From: an uncultured Verrucomicrobia subdivision 3 bacterium
GTDB lineage: Bacteria > Verrucomicrobiota > Verrucomicrobiae > Limisphaerales > CAMLLE01
DNA length: 6,725 bases
Direction of reading: 5' to 3'
NCBI GenBank assembly: GCA_946480555.1
Contig: CAMLLE010000173.1
Coordinates: forward strand, 1 to 6,725
The notes below the pieces were generated by a model. It saw only the letters and a program-made list of their open reading frames with translations. It was not told the DNA's origin and ran no database searches. Position numbers and translations under genes: made by a program. Shown here piece after piece: positions 5,836 to 6,725 of the stretch. The number at the start of each line of letters is the position of its first letter. Position 1 is the first letter of the stretch.

Positions 5836-6725
5836 GTTCCTCCACCACTCAATTCTTCAAAAATCCGCGAGCCAAGCACAATTTTCAGGGACGCACCTGT
5901 TCCGTCGCCGCCGTGGGTTCGTACGTGCCCAAACGAGTCCTGACCAACGCCGACCTCGAGAAGCTGGTCGATACCACGGACGAGTGGATCACCACGCGCA
6001 CCGGAATCAAGGAACGCCACATCGCGGCTGAAAATGAATACACCTCCGATCTCGGTGCCGAAGCCGCACGCCGCGCAATGGACAAGGCCGGAATCAAGCC
6101 CGACCAGATTGACTTGATCATTGTCGCAACGATCACGCCCGACATGCCGTTTCCCTCCACCGCGTGTCTCATCCAGCACAAGATCGGCGCCAAGCGTGCA
6201 GCGGCGTTCGATCTTGAAGCCGCGTGCTCGGGATTCATTTATGCGCTGGAGATCGGTCAGCAGTTCATCATGTCGCGCACTTACGACACCGTCCTCGTGA
6301 TCGGCGCGGAGAAGCTCTCGGCAATAACCGATTGGAAGGATCGCAACACCTGCGTGCTCTTCGGCGATGGGGCTGGCGCGGCGATCTTGCAGAGCCGTCC
6401 CAGCTCGCATGGTTTGCTCACGGCGGTAATGGGCGCGGATGGTGAGAAGTCCGATTTGTTGTTCATGCCAGCAGGCGGCAGCTGCTGTCCCGCTTCAGCT
6501 GAGACCGTAAACAATCGCCTGCATTACCTCCGGATGGAAGGGAAGGAAACCTTCAAGAACGCCGTGCAGGCCATGCAGACGGCGGCCACGGAGGCGCTGC
6601 GGCGGTGCGAACTCGATATCACGAAGATCAAATGCATCATTCCTCATCAGGCAAACCGTCGCATCATCGACGCGGTGGGTGAACGGCTTGGTGCCAAACC
6701 TGAGCAGCTTTTCATCAACCTCGAC
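5832..6725 (+). CDS. fabH: 3-oxoacyl-ACP synthase III (FabH), 3' end cut by window
   Basis: FabH condenses acetyl-CoA (or another short acyl-CoA) with malonyl-ACP to begin fatty-acid synthesis. The frame is open for 298 codons to the right edge. Signature parts: TNADLEKLVDTTDEW and TRTGIKERH near the N-terminus, the active-site Cys C132 in AACSGF, FGDGAGA, and the catalytic His H272 in PHQANRR. The third catalytic residue, Asn of the NTSAAS region, would lie beyond 6725, so completeness cannot be judged. The protein carries about 20 residues before the usual start region (the typical beta strand begins near SVAAVGSYVP, residue 24 on). The ATG at 5832 overlaps the plsX stop as ATGA, which supports this longer start by translational coupling. 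The usual next genes would be fabD, fabG and acpP, outside the window. Confidence 0.95.
   Translation, partial: MSSSTTQFFKNPRAKHNFQGRTCSVAAVGSYVPKRVLTNADLEKLVDTTDEWITTRTGIKERHIAAENEYTSDLGAEAARRAMDKAGIKPDQIDLIIVATITPDMPFPSTACLIQHKIGAKRAAAFDLEAACSGFIYALEIGQQFIMSRTYDTVLVIGAEKLSAITDWKDRNTCVLFGDGAGAAILQSRPSSHGLLTAVMGADGEKSDLLFMPAGGSCCPASAETVNNRLHYLRMEGKETFKNAVQAMQTAATEALRRCELDITKIKCIIPHQANRRIIDAVGERLGAKPEQLFINLD

Overview
The window reads as an ordinary chromosomal stretch of a Gram-negative-type bacterium with GC content clearly above 50 %. The best lineage guess is Verrucomicrobiota (Pedosphaera/Limisphaera-like). This rests on the gene order coaD-yceD-rpmF-plsX-fabH, on a CHASE2 adenylate cyclase of a type I associate with that phylum, and on start codons that mostly lack Shine-Dalgarno sequences. 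The assignment is inference from remembered gene neighbourhoods, not from a search. All genes lie on the + strand and coding density is high.

Left part (1-3446): the last 32 codons of an unidentified gene end at 100. A 110-bp gap carries a plausible sigma-70-type promoter (151-178) with a short perfect palindrome touching its -35 box. Next comes a secreted FecR-domain protein (211-1026), followed by a strong intrinsic terminator (1044-1080). Only 15 nt after the terminator starts a 783-residue CHASE2-type transmembrane class IIIb adenylate cyclase (1095-3446), which has all six canonical catalytic residues. The two genes look like an envelope-sensing cAMP module: a periplasmic FecR-fold protein next to a cyclase whose large sensor domain faces the periplasm.

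Right part (3563-6725): a housekeeping cluster links cofactor, ribosome and lipid synthesis. coaD makes dephospho-CoA, yceD and rpmF serve the large ribosomal subunit, and plsX and fabH start phospholipid and fatty-acid synthesis. A second strong terminator (4757-4797) sits between rpmF and plsX, and its U-tract runs directly into the plsX ATG. plsX and fabH overlap by ATGA. fabH is still open at the right edge, just before its catalytic Asn would be reached.

I see no mobile element, CRISPR array, tRNA or rRNA, and no clearly novel system. The points most worth a second look are the two terminators placed immediately upstream of start codons, an internal duplication inside the CHASE2 domain, and two hydrophilic insertions in the cyclase catalytic domain.
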